64,000 bases of DNA from Anaeramoeba flamelloides (lineage: Eukaryota > Metamonada > Anaeramoebidae), in NCBI GenBank assembly GCA_027625915.1, contig JANTQA010000032.1:6634001-6698000 (forward strand), given 5' to 3'. The translations under genes were made by a program, and so were the position numbers. The notes beneath the pieces are model-generated. The model searched no databases. It saw only the letters and a program-made list of their open reading frames with translations, and was not told where the DNA came from. Numbering within the stretch: the first letter of the stretch is position 1; the number at the start of each line of letters is the position of its first letter. Below are positions 35,465 through 45,688 of the stretch, piece after piece.

Positions 35465-36275
35465 AATACTGGCATGAAAAAAAATCCTTACAAGATTTTT
35501 AATTGTTAATATAAGGAAAATTGTTGTGTAATTGCTTTTACTGTCATTTTTAAATTAAGATTGAAAAATGTTTATTTCAATTTCCAAGTACTTATTAAAC
35601 TATTTTCATAACTGTCAAAAAAAAAACAATATCTTCACAAGATCATTTGATCATGATAATCTTGAATTTTATTAATTTAAATCTCTTTATTTTGGAATCT
35701 TTGAGATTAAATTGATTTTTTTTTTTCATTGTGAAATAAAAAGTAAGAAAAACGTATTAATTGGTTGTCATCTCAAATTAATTTTTTTCAAGAACTTGAA
35801 TTTATAAAACAAATAATGACTGTTATATTTTTGAGAACTTGAAAAAAAAATTTACATAAATAAATTGATAAAAGTGGGTATTTTCAATCAAATCCTTTGT
35901 ATAAATGACCAAATTTTTAATGACCCCAGTAATAAACCTACCTAAAGTTCATTAAAGAAAGGTTTCTTTAGAATACTTGAGTAATTGTTTGGTAACATAA
36001 GTAGATCAACTTATTTTGAAAAATAATCAAGTTTTATCGCTATTTGCTAGAGTTTGGAAAATGATAATTATTATTCTTGTTTTTCTGATTGATTGTATGG
36101 TGTTATGAACATGTGTGATTTAATTAATCCTTATTTTAAAAAGTGGGGGAGTTATAATTTCAAAGGTTTGAATCTTAAATTTTTAAAAAGGATGTGATTT
36201 GAAATAAATGAAATTAATAACAATTTTCCTTATATTCACAATTCAAAATTTTATCAGGAATTTTTTTCATCTCTG
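35465..36275 (+). repeat. Dispersed repeat R2, copy 2
   Basis: Direct match to 7885-8345, with about 330 extra bases (about 35552-35888) relative to that copy. Lies inside kinase intron 2. Both known copies are in large introns. Confidence 0.65.
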
Positions 36276-36368
36276 GTATTAGTTTCACGTCTATATATTT
36301 GTTTTCAGTCCTAGTCCTTCAAGATAATCTACCTAATAAAAAAAAATCAATCAAATATCTTATTTGTC

Positions 36369-36545
36369 TTATTTACTAGTATTTGGATCAAATGGGACAA
36401 ATTTTTCACTTCCTTTTCCTTTTTCTTTTGTAAAGAGAAATCCCAAAAAAATAGGTTGGAATTCGGGATCTTTTGTTAGGTTTATTTTTTCAGGAATATT
36501 ATCATAGAAAGTGTGTGAAACAAAAACCCTGAAATGACAGATTAT
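36369..36545 (-). other. Exon-like frame inside the kinase intron, unassigned
   Basis: A minus-strand frame following a good acceptor (TCATTTCAG) reads VFVSHTFYDNIPEKI, then DPEFQPIFLGFLF and SEKFVPFDPNTSK, then a stop that overlaps a possible donor (GTAAAT). The composition is far more protein-like than its surroundings. No family is recognised. It could be a remnant of another gene, or an alternative exon of the kinase locus. Confidence 0.3.
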
Positions 36546-36603
36546 GAAGAATTGCAAAACCAGAACGAGATGAAAATTTATAACATTGAAAATCTAAATA
36601 CCT
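36534..36603 (+). other. Possible first coding exon on the plus strand, antisense to the kinase locus
   Basis: An ATG frame reads MTDYEELQNQNEMKIYN then IENLNT and stops at a good donor (GTAAGG at 36604). A T-rich acceptor-like TTTTTTCAG lies 42 nt upstream of the ATG. It overlaps the minus-strand exon-like frame by a few bases. No downstream exon is secure, since the next open frame on this strand is antisense to kinase exon 2. Confidence 0.25.
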
Positions 36604-37193
36604 GTAAGGAATCATAAAAGAAATAAAATAAAAACAACTCAAAAGATCTTGAAAAACAATATCCTATTATCACTCAACAAATTTTGTAAACACCAAAGAA
36701 TAGAAAAGTATTGTGATTTACCTGAGACTATCTGAGAAAAAAAATTCCTTGCGACAGATTCTGATATTCATTTACGTTTGACAACAAAATCAAACAACTC
36801 CCCACCTTCTACATATTCCATAACAAGATACCAATTCTGTTCGTTTTCAAAGATTTCATATAGCAGGATTAAATTAGGATGGTTTAATTGTTGAAGGATT
36901 TTCATTTCTCTCATGAGGACGTATTTTTGTTTTTTCGGGGATTGTGTATTTTTGTTTATCAAGGATCTTCAATGCAACCTTGTTTTTTTTTTATTAATTA
37001 ATGTTTTGAAGTTTGTTGTGGTGTTGGTTTGTTTGGGTTTATTAGGAATATAATTAAATAACAAAGACTTGAAAGATTGAAATGTAATTACAATTTCATT
37101 CGTAGGAATGTGCTTTGCTAACCTGACTTTTCCAAAAGTTCCTTCCCCTATTTTTTCGCCTAACAAATAATCACGAACTTGGGAAACATACAT

Positions 37194-39096
37194 TTTAATA
37201 ATTGAAAAAGATTTAATTGAAAGTTAAAAATTTTGAAGACTTCAAAAATGACAATTCGGGAAAAAAAATTTTCTTTTCAAAAAGAAAGTCAAAATAGTTG
37301 TTTCTCTTGATCCGTCAAAGAAAAAAATTTTTTCCTTTCAATTTTTTCAAAAAATAGTTTCTCAAAAATTCATTCAAAAATTCATATTACTTGATTAAAA
37401 GGAATTCTAGGGTTTTTATTTTACTGATCATCCTTATCTATCAAAAAAAAAAAAAAAGTCTGAAAAATTTAAATTTATCTGTTTTTAAAAAATAATTTTT
37501 CTCTATAAAAAGAAGTCTTCAACAGGAGTGTTTTATTTAATTAACAACTTAGTGCCGATTTTTTGTTATTCTGTGATTTTCTCAAAAACATTTTATCGAT
37601 AAAAGTGTTTTTGGAACTTTCCAATTGATCTCAAAAAATTGTCAATAAATTTGAATTTACCGATTTTGAGTGTAGGTATTAAAAACTGTCATGTAACACT
37701 TTTTGAAATGTTGAAACTGTTTTTTGCAAATGAAGCAATTCAATTACACGATCTTTGTGAACAAGAGAGAGTAACCCCATCAAAATTTTTCTTTTTTTTC
37801 CAATGAAGTAATTCAAAAAAGTTTTTATTCGAAGGCTAAATTCAAAAAAATCAAAAAAACTTGAGAGTTAGCTAACCATTTTTTTAAATCTGAAAACTGA
37901 TTTTCGTTTCGGATTTTTTGTTAGCTTGATACAAAGTCTACGACTATTTACGCAAAAATTTCATTCATCTCTCCAAAAAAAAAAAATCACATGCCAAGAA
38001 TTAAAATAAATCATCAAAGTTCTCAATTCTAAAGACCGTAAATGAGGTAAGCTTCTTTTTGAGATTATGAAAAATTAAAAGGAAAATTTACATGATTTTG
38101 AGAATTCTGTTTTTAGAAAACTGAATGAATATTTTTTTTAATTTATTTTGAAACGAAGAGTATCTTTGTTTTTTAAAACAGTTAGGGACAAAGAGTATTT
38201 TCAAGATCAACTAATTTTCTATAGTTTCATTACATTTAAGTCAACAAGAAGCAAAAATTTTCATACACTTATGTGAATTTATTAGTTTATTGAAACAAGT
38301 ATTCTCAAAACGGTAAAAAACAGAGGAATTAGAAAATGTTAACAACACTTTTCAAACTTTTGGTAAACACTTTTTGAACTCTATAGTTTTGTTGTGTGTC
38401 TTTTTTACAATACTATTTATCTTATTAAATACTTTTTAAGCTATCTTGTAAACAAAATAGTTCTTTTTTTAAAGGCAAAAGAACTGTATTTCAATTTTCT
38501 CTTCTTTTGAGATTTTTTCAAAAATGTATTAATCCTGCCTTTAAATTCAATTTTTAAACACCTTTGTCAAACAAAAAATTCTTTCCGATTATTTTGTGTG
38601 TCGGTTTAAACATTGAATGTTTCGATTCAAAAAACTAAAAAATTTCATTCAAAAATTAAAATGAAAGGATCTATTTCGGAACTCAATTCTTGTTTTATGG
38701 TCGGAAATTTGCAAAAATACTTTTTTTTTCATAAAAAGTGTTTGGATCGTGGTGCAATATTTGTGTATTAAAAAAAATGCTTGTAAAAACATGGTAACTT
38801 AGTTAAAGAGCTTGTGGCTAAAAAGACTCTTTTGTTATTGAAAACTTTAACAAAATTTGAATTTAAAAGAGTGTATGATTTTTTTTTTTTTGTTTATTTA
38901 CTTTTATTCGAAAATCTTTTTTTAGAAAAATTAGGAAGAAAAAAAGAAGAAATTCGAGAAAAGAAATGAAAAAAGAATCAAAGAACAACTGAGATCGATT
39001 TTAGTTTGTCTACCAATTTGCGCTTTTGTTTTTCTGTTGTACGCAAAAAAAAAAAAAAAAAAAATAATTAAAAAACAAAACAAAAGCCAAAATAAT
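37194..39096. other. Gene-free interval upstream of the kinase locus
   Basis: No gene recognised. A diverged family D repeat lies at about 37985-38160 ('gccaagaattaaaata', 'ttagaaaactgaatgaat'). The bases just above 37193 would be the kinase 5' region. Confidence 0.4.
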
Positions 39097-39821
39097 TTAT
39101 CTGTATCCTTTTAATTTTCCACGGAGCCATTCTGTTGTCATCTCTTCTTCGCTGTTTATGTCATAAACCTTTGCGACTTTAAGTTGGTCCATGATTGTAA
39201 GCTTGGTGGCTGTGTAAACCATATTTAAATAGGTTTGTACTGTAGGAGGAGAGAAATAAATGAGGAGTAAAGGAACGGAAAATCTTGAGTATTGGTCGGT
39301 TTCGTCATGAACATATTTGTACGAGAAAAGAATGAATCTTGGGACAGAATCTGGCATATACTTGGCAAATTCCTCCATGGTTGCATTTTCAATCGTACGA
39401 TCAACAACAACAGTATTTTCTTTTCGGTTAATTTTTACTGTTAGGTTTTGTTTGGTTAAGTAAAGTTTGGTTTTGGTTATTTTTGGTTAAGTAAAGTTTG
39501 GTTGGTTATTTGAGGTTGGTTTTAGAATTAATTTTGGGTGAAAGGAAATTACAAAAAAAAAAATAAAAAAAGAAAAGCAAACAGATCATAGCACTATTAA
39601 TTGCTTGACTGAAAGAAAACTTTCTGAGTTTTTCTTTAATTTCTTCGTTTAAATCACAAGATGCCTTATTTTTTTTTTAAAAAAAACAAAAAAAGAGGGA
39701 AAAAAGAATATCAAAAAGAAAAAAGAAAAAAAGGTTTTTTTTTGAGCTCAAAAGTAAGCTTATTAATGCAAACTAAAGAAGAATTGTTTTTTTTTTTAAA
39801 AAATAAGAGAAAAATTACCAT
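39097..39821 (-). CDS. GMF: Glia maturation factor (ADF-H domain), 3 exons
   Basis: GMF binds the Arp2/3 complex and promotes debranching of actin filaments; it belongs to the ADF/cofilin-homology fold. Exons on the minus strand: 39821-39819 (only the ATG), 39664-39583 and 39437-39097, joined by introns with GTAATT and GTTTGC donors and AG acceptors. The join gives exactly 141 residues, the usual GMF length. Matching family stretches are CDLNEEIKEKLRKFSF (N-terminal helix), MILKINRKENTVVV, DSVPRFILFSYKYVHDE, VPLLLIYFSPP, YTATKLTIMDQLKVAKVY and the C-terminal TTEWLRGKLKGYR. No breaks are seen. The one-codon first exon is inferred from phase and length, and is the weakest part; a different upstream start exon is possible. 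Confidence 0.88.
39447..39517. repeat. Tandem repeat in GMF intron 2
   Basis: Two near-identical units of about 32 bp built on 'ttggttaagtaaagtttggt'. Lies within the 145-bp intron, so expansion would change intron length but not the protein. Confidence 0.7.
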
Positions 39822-41635
39822 ATTCAATAAGGATAGAGAATGTAAAAAATAAAAATTAAGATTTTCAATTTTATCAGAAATTCGGTTTTGTTTAGAATGT
39901 ATGTCTTCTTGACACACCATAAAATTCGTAGATTCTGAGAGTTTTTATGTTTGTTCTTTAGTTATTCTCTTTTAGGTTTGTTTGAAGTATTAACCAAACT
40001 TTGTTCAAATTTCGCAAGGTATATGAGTTCTAGAGACTATCGTATTTCAGATTGACTGTGAGAATTGTCTAAAAACCAACTATTTGAAATGGAAATTAAG
40101 CTTAAAAATTGTCCGAAATTGTCAATTGGTAATTTGAAGTAAATATGAGCAGATTTAATTGAGATAATAATACAATTTAAAGTCTTCCTCCTTGTGTCAA
40201 TCCCGTTTGTCTAAAAAATCAAGTTTTATATTTTGAAGTCAAGAATTATTTTTTAAGTGATTAAAATAAACAAATGAGAACTCAAATATAAAAATATGTT
40301 GTTATAGAAGGTAAACTACACTAGTAACACTGGTTCAAGTGTCTCTAATAATTTGATTTACAAGTAATCAGACTGAAAAGTTAATTCATCAATTTAAACA
40401 AGATCCTAAAGTATTAGTAAATAAACCAAACAATTTGGAAAAATTTATATTTCACCATAAAATTTAAAGGCCGAACTATCAATATTCAGACCCTAGAGTT
40501 GAAAAATGTCTTTCATAAAGTTATCTCAAAATTTAAATTAGTTTAAGAAATATTTTCTTTTTTATAAATTATAATTTACTCAAAGACAATTTTGATATAA
40601 TTATATTCAAACATAAAAAATATATCAAAATTGTCCAAAAATAGATTGTTAATAATAACACACAACATCATTTTGTAAATTAGATATTAATCTTAAAAAC
40701 GGACCTTTTGTGTCTAAATTTTAAGAATTATGTCTTTATAAATATTTCTTAGTACATTTTTTGAGTAATTGGATAATGATAAAAAGTACTTTTATTGTAA
40801 TATTTTTGAAAAAAAATTTATGGACTATAACAACAAGAATAGGAAATTATTGAATGTTAAATATCTTCCAAACATTATTACCCTCTTAGACAGCATTATA
40901 ATCCAGGTAAGAATATTTTCAAACTTGTAATTAATATTTTATTATTTTATAGTAGTGGCTGAAAGAGTATAATAGACATCTTTCAATAAAACTTGTGTTT
41001 TTTCTTCCACTTGTTTTAAATACTAACTCTAACCAGGATTTCAAACATACTTGTGCTTAAATCTATTTTGAAGTTTAAATACTAGTTTTTTTAGAAAATA
41101 TAACTTTATGAGTACAATTTATTCAAATTCTTTATTTTTTTTAAGAAACTTTTTATTGTAATTTTTGTTTTTTCAGAAAAAAAAATTATTTTGAATTTTT
41201 GTTTTTATAGTTTTTAATTTCATGGTATGAACTTTAGTAAACCCATTTCAGCTTTATTTTAAGTTTATTGCCAATTTATTTATCATATTAATGTGTGAAC
41301 ATTCTTGAAAAAAAGATGCATGAAATGATTGTTAATCCAGGTTTACCAAAACGAATGTTTTATTTTAAACAGAATATCGTCTACTACAATCAAATGGGCT
41401 TCTACTCAAAATAAGCAGACTTTTAGGTGATTATATCACTTTTGATATATTTTTAACCTCAGATAAATATAACATTTAGGGTATTTATAATTCATTTCTT
41501 GAATAATAAATCGGAAAAAATTGTCTCTTTGTTTTACTTTTATTTCTTTTCGATAATGGAGTTTACAAAGAAATAGCCTGTTATTTGTGATCTCTATTTA
41601 TTGACTAGGTTTTTCTTTTTATATTATTATTTGTA

Positions 41636-41670
<35 letters not shown>

Positions 41671-44004
41671 TTAACTAATAATTCTATAGGTGAAGTTTGA
41701 AATTCACCAAATAACCCCAACGGGATTTGTTCCAATCTCATATTTACGACAATCTCATGATCTTTAAAAGTTCTCCAATTTGGATCAAAAAATCATTTTA
41801 TGTAATTTTTAAATGAAAAATGAACAAAAAATAATGAGATAAGTGAACTAGAACACCTTTTTAAGGAATGTGAAAATGAAATTAAAAAAATAATCAGGAT
41901 TTTTTAAAATTTAATAACACCTATCATTCTAAACACTAACTTTAAAAGATCACATAGTTAATGATTTTTGATCATTGGATTATGTTGAATTGTCGTATTG
42001 TGCCCACAAAAAAATAATCCATCCCAATGCTACCACGAAATATTTATAAGGAATAGAAATTGTATGTATCTTTGAAAATTGTGTTTTATGAAATAGTAAA
42101 TTCAATTTCGATCTTAAGATCAAAATTTCAACTTCTCTTACTTCATTAGAGTTATTTTTTTTGTGAAAAAACCAAGACAATAATTAAATTTTCTCAAGAA
42201 AAGAAATTACAGAAATCATGGAAATTTGAAGAAACAAATTTTACTCAAGAAAATAATGGAAATTGAAACCATGAAAACTTGAAAGTATTTTTTGATTATT
42301 GTTTTTAAAATTATAAAAACCTGAGTTTTTAACTATTTTTGAAATTGAAGATCCACATTAAAGTAAGTTTTTTTATGAATTTATTTGTCAATTTATAAAA
42401 ACAAAAAATGCATAACTTTCTTTTTAATCTTCTATCATAAATTTTATAGTTTTGCATCAATTTTAATAAACATCTTACGGTTTGTTGTACAAAAAAAAAA
42501 TTTCAGAATAGAAAATCAATTATTGGTTCTTAGAAATTTTCACAGTGGGATGGGAGTCTGTATTAATTATTACAAAGACATAATGATTATTGTCTTATTT
42601 ATTTTTTTTTTTGTGTCATTGTGATTGCCCTTGAATTAATTCTTCCTGTCATTACTAAAATATTACTGTCTCTTCGAATTGTTTTTGAAACAACATGATC
42701 CATCCCAAACGTACTGAACATTTTTAATGTGCTTTTTTGATAAAATTTTTTTGTTTGGATCATTTCTATCAAAACCCAATGTGTTGTCTCAACATTAATT
42801 GGAGTGGGTTGATATTGTATGTGAAAGGTTTCGAAGAATTTTTCATTAGAGGATCTTTTAGAAATTACAATGACAAAAATTAGTTAGTTTTTTTTATTTA
42901 AAAAAAAAAATATTGTGTGATAGTTGAGAAAAAATGATCTATCTATTTTTTGGTAAGGGGAATTTTAGTTGATTTGAAACAATACCGTCACAATTACCGT
43001 GACATGATTCAATATTCTCTTTGTTTTAAAATAACAAATTAGGACATCCAATATTTTCACTTCTCTCCATTTTGACCTTTCAGGTCATTTTTTAACACCT
43101 TCTCAGCTTATCTCAGAAATGAAAAAAAAATCATAGAAACTCACCAACAATGTGTAAGAGTTTTAAAAAATGAAATAGAAGAAAATTTTTACAAAAATCT
43201 GATTTTCGACTACCTTCTTTTTAATTTTTTAATACGAGTCTAAAAAATTCAGAACTTTTTATGAAAAAAATATCATTTTTTCCTTCTTAGACCTCTCTGA
43301 ATAAAAATTTATGAGATTTACCAACCACCCTTATAAGAACACATAATTCTGTGAGTTTCAATTGCAAATGTCGTCGAAAAATGAAAGGACTATTTTAGAA
43401 TTGAATAAAGGCAATCATCTGAAATGTTTTCCCTTTGAAATTTCAAACACTAATAATGCTAAAAAACCAAAATTGATTTAAATCAATTTATTTCAAACTG
43501 ACGCAACAATAATTCAGATCACTAATTCCTCAAGATCTCTCCAGTTTATTCAATTAAACTGTTGATTAAACCAATTCTTGAGAGATTTATTCAATATAAT
43601 TAAGCAAAAAAAAAAACATTTTGAGAATTATTTTGGGTTTGTTCGTTGTTTTAAAAACCATTTGCTTACAGACCATATAACAAATATTTGTTTTGGCTTT
43701 AATCAGAGTTGTGGTGCTTTTTTTCGATTTTCTAATTTTTTGATTTCCAAATTAGAAAAATAAACAATAAACAAAAAAGTTTGGGTAAAGGTAAAAAAAT
43801 CTTTCAATAATTCAGAAACTTTATTGTTTCGAAATTAAAATCTTTTTATTGTTTTGTTCGTTTTTTTCAATAGAGTTTTCTTTTTTTAAATAAGAAAAAA
43901 TAAAAAATAATTTTTTTTTTTTTGTGATGAAAGAACGCAAAAAAAAGAAAAAAAAAATAGTAAAAACAGTTTTTTCTGGTTTGTTAATCTTTTATTCCAA
44001 TTTC
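39822..44004. other. 4.2-kb interval without a recognised gene
   Basis: A/T-rich DNA. Holds an (AT)15 microsatellite at 41639-41668. Short open frames near 41980-42180 and 42385-42624 have no recognisable family and no supporting splice structure. Confidence 0.4.
41639..41668 (+). repeat. (AT)n microsatellite
   Basis: Fifteen perfect AT units. Confidence 0.95.
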
Positions 44005-44280
44005 TTAATTTTCAAGTTCAAAGTCAATATCAGGAGTGTAGTTGTTTGGAGTTTTATTTGAGGAAACGTTTTTATAAACGAGCGACATCATTTTGTTCAT
44101 AAAGCCTTGGAAATAATCCAGTTGCTCAGACAATGAATTTATTTCCGATTTCAAACCGCTTTCTTTGATGCGAAATCCGGTGTTTTCTTTTTCAAGTTCC
44201 TCTACTTTATTTTCAAGGGAGTTGATAAAATCTTTTTGTTTTGCTCGGTAATTGTTTGATTTTGAATTTCGTTTGCTCAT
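44005..44280 (-). CDS. Small bZIP-like / basic coiled-coil protein
   Basis: 91 residues, single exon, ATG at 44280. A basic N-terminus (SKRNSKSNNYRAKQK) runs into a helix with a perfect heptad ladder: Leu22, Leu29, Phe36, Leu43, Leu50, Phe57. The start LENKVEELEKEN closely resembles bZIP zippers such as GCN4. When aligned by the zipper, the conserved basic-region Arg (Arg12) is in place, but the invariant Asn is shifted by one position (Asn5, with Arg4 at the expected site). It may be a degenerate or atypical bZIP, a dimerisation-only partner, or a plain coiled coil. The tail is polar and acidic (DIDFELEN). An upstream exon carrying more of a basic region cannot be excluded. Confidence 0.6.
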   Translation of the reverse strand: MSKRNSKSNNYRAKQKDFINSLENKVEELEKENTGFRIKESGLKSEINSLSEQLDYFQGFMNKMMSLVYKNVSSNKTPNNYTPDIDFELEN

Positions 44281-44727
44281 TTGTGTTGACAGTTTTTGTT
44301 GTTGTGGTAGTTTGATCGTTTAAATCAAAAGAAAAGTCAAAATAAACAATAAAAAAAATGATGATTTGAAAACAAAAATTTCGATCTTTTTTGAAAGTTT
44401 TTTTGGGTGTTTACTCTCTCCAAAGATATTTTCAACATAAAAACATACATGTCTGCCGTTTTTGGATTCCATAAAGAAATATTGATTAACATTTCATTAT
44501 CCATTTAAAAAAATTCAGGTTTGAGATCATTGCAATAATTCTTGAAGAAAAAGTAGCTAATCTAGAATCAATTACTATGATGCTTTCAAAAAATACTTGG
44601 AATACAATATTTTTCTTCTTTCATGTTTTTTATAACATTAAGGACAATTTTTTATCAAATTTGTTACATTCAAAATTAAATACTAACGAATATAAACACT
44701 AATTATGATTATTTTTTTGACTTACAG

Positions 44728-45205
44728 TGGTGTAAATAACCCATGTTGACAACCTTTAACCCATTACGAAAATTTAACTGGTGTTTTTTTTTCAGACTTG
44801 GGTATTGTAAGACCAGAAATCCACTTATATATTCTTGGTTCAGATCAAAATTGACTTTAGAGGTTAGAGCTTTGATTAATCGATATGGCAAAATTATATT
44901 TAATGATTTTGTTTCAAAAATTTCATAATATTTACAAAATTTGAGAGAATAAATCATTGTTTTATAAAAATTCAAAAAATGAAATAGTTCTCATTTTTTT
45001 TTCAAAAAATTACAATTTAAATCTCCCAGTATCTTCATAATTCTTTTTTAAAATTTATTTAAAGAACCCAATTTCTTGTTTATATACTGTGTAATCCCAT
45101 TGATTTGTTTCTTGTATTTCTAGAGTCAGCCAATATTTTTTACATGAGTTAAATTTTAGTAAGCGGTTAAAATAAAAAACACTGTTTAATTACACCACAC
45201 AATAT
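44728..45205. mobile_element. Possible decayed TIR element
   Basis: The left end TACAGTGGTGTAAATAACC and the inverted right end (TTTAATTACACCACACAATA) look like imperfect terminal repeats about 480 bp apart, in a Tc1/mariner style. Inside, two overlapping plus-strand frames (GYCKTRNPLIYSWFRSKL and LTGVFFSDLGIVRPEIHL) look partly protein-like but match no family I can name. Low confidence. Confidence 0.25.
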
Positions 45206-45441
45206 ACATCTGTCGGCATTTGAAATTTAAATAGGAATAATTTTATTACTGTTCTTAAAATAGTGTGTTTACTGTTGTTAAAATAAAGCTTGTAAAAATT
45301 TTAATCCTGTTCCAAAAGAAAAAGCTTTTTTTTTGTTATAAAAGACCTATACATCAACAGACCAAAGGAACCGACAATAAACCTTAATTAAATATGATAT
45401 GGATTTCTTAAAGTTCTAATATTTAAATAGAAATTATAAAA

Positions 45442-45688
45442 ATGAAGGATAAATTGGAAAAATTATCTCAAAAAATAGATGAAATTATTGAGAAATTTTT
45501 TCTCTTAAGGACTACGTTCCCACCCTTGGGGGGATTGAGTAAGTGTGTTATTTCATTTTTGCTTCTCACAAATAGTTTTCACAAGAAAGAAATTGGACAG
45601 ATAAAAAATCAAACCATTTTTGTCATCTTTAGATTTTCACGAAGACTATTTTTCTTTGTTTTTTAATGAAAAGGAAAATTGTAAATAA
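45442..45688 (+). CDS. Small two-exon protein of 50 residues, unknown function
   Basis: Exon 1 45442-45538 (ATG, MKDKLEKLSQKIDEIIEKFF, then LLRTTFPPLGGL), donor GTAAGTG; intron 45539-45632 (94 nt) ending CATCTTTAG; exon 2 45633-45688 reading NFHEDYFSLFFNEKENCK then TAA. The donor is the strongest in the window and phases match (phase 1). Exon 2 is acidic and polar, unlike the unspliced frame, which turns hydrophobic. The N-terminal part is an amphipathic helix. Family not recognised; small helical subunits of larger complexes look like this, but that is speculation. Confidence 0.4.

Larger units (their letters stand above)
30736..37193 (-). pseudogene. MARK/PAR-1-like Ser/Thr kinase (kinase, UBA-like, KA1), unprocessed pseudogene
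   Basis: Exons on the minus strand: 37193-37092, 36978-36722 and 32371-30736, with GT-AG introns of 113 and 4,350 bp in matching phase. Kinase landmarks in order: GEGTFGKV, VALKIL (ATP Lys), REMKIL (alpha-C Glu), EYVEGGELFDF, HRDLKLEN, DFGLSNF, FCGSASYAAPEVL. A UBA-like stretch (INPLIVIKMTPLGSNY) follows, then a Lys/Asn-rich linker and a C-terminal KA1 domain (FVLDCGIEGKGEKETIKI ... RIKFRRMSAPVEEF). PAR-1/MARK kinases phosphorylate microtubule-associated and polarity proteins. Four changes interrupt it: a frame shift in a six-A run (36930-36935), an in-frame TGA (36768-36770), a frame shift in a five-T run (31778-31782) and an in-frame TAA within KA1 (30838-30840). Sequence on both sides of each stays clearly homologous, so decay is recent, unless these are assembly errors. 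Confidence 0.8.

Noticed and set aside
36762-36785. A 15-nt GT-AG 'micro-intron' that would remove the TGA in the kinase
   Set aside because: Splicing it out would delete conserved residues and no other intron here is under 60 nt; a genuine in-frame stop is simpler.
30736-37193. Reassigned stop codons as explanation for TGA and TAA in the kinase
   Set aside because: TAA or TGA ends the hydrogenase, GMF and other frames normally, and frame shifts are also present.
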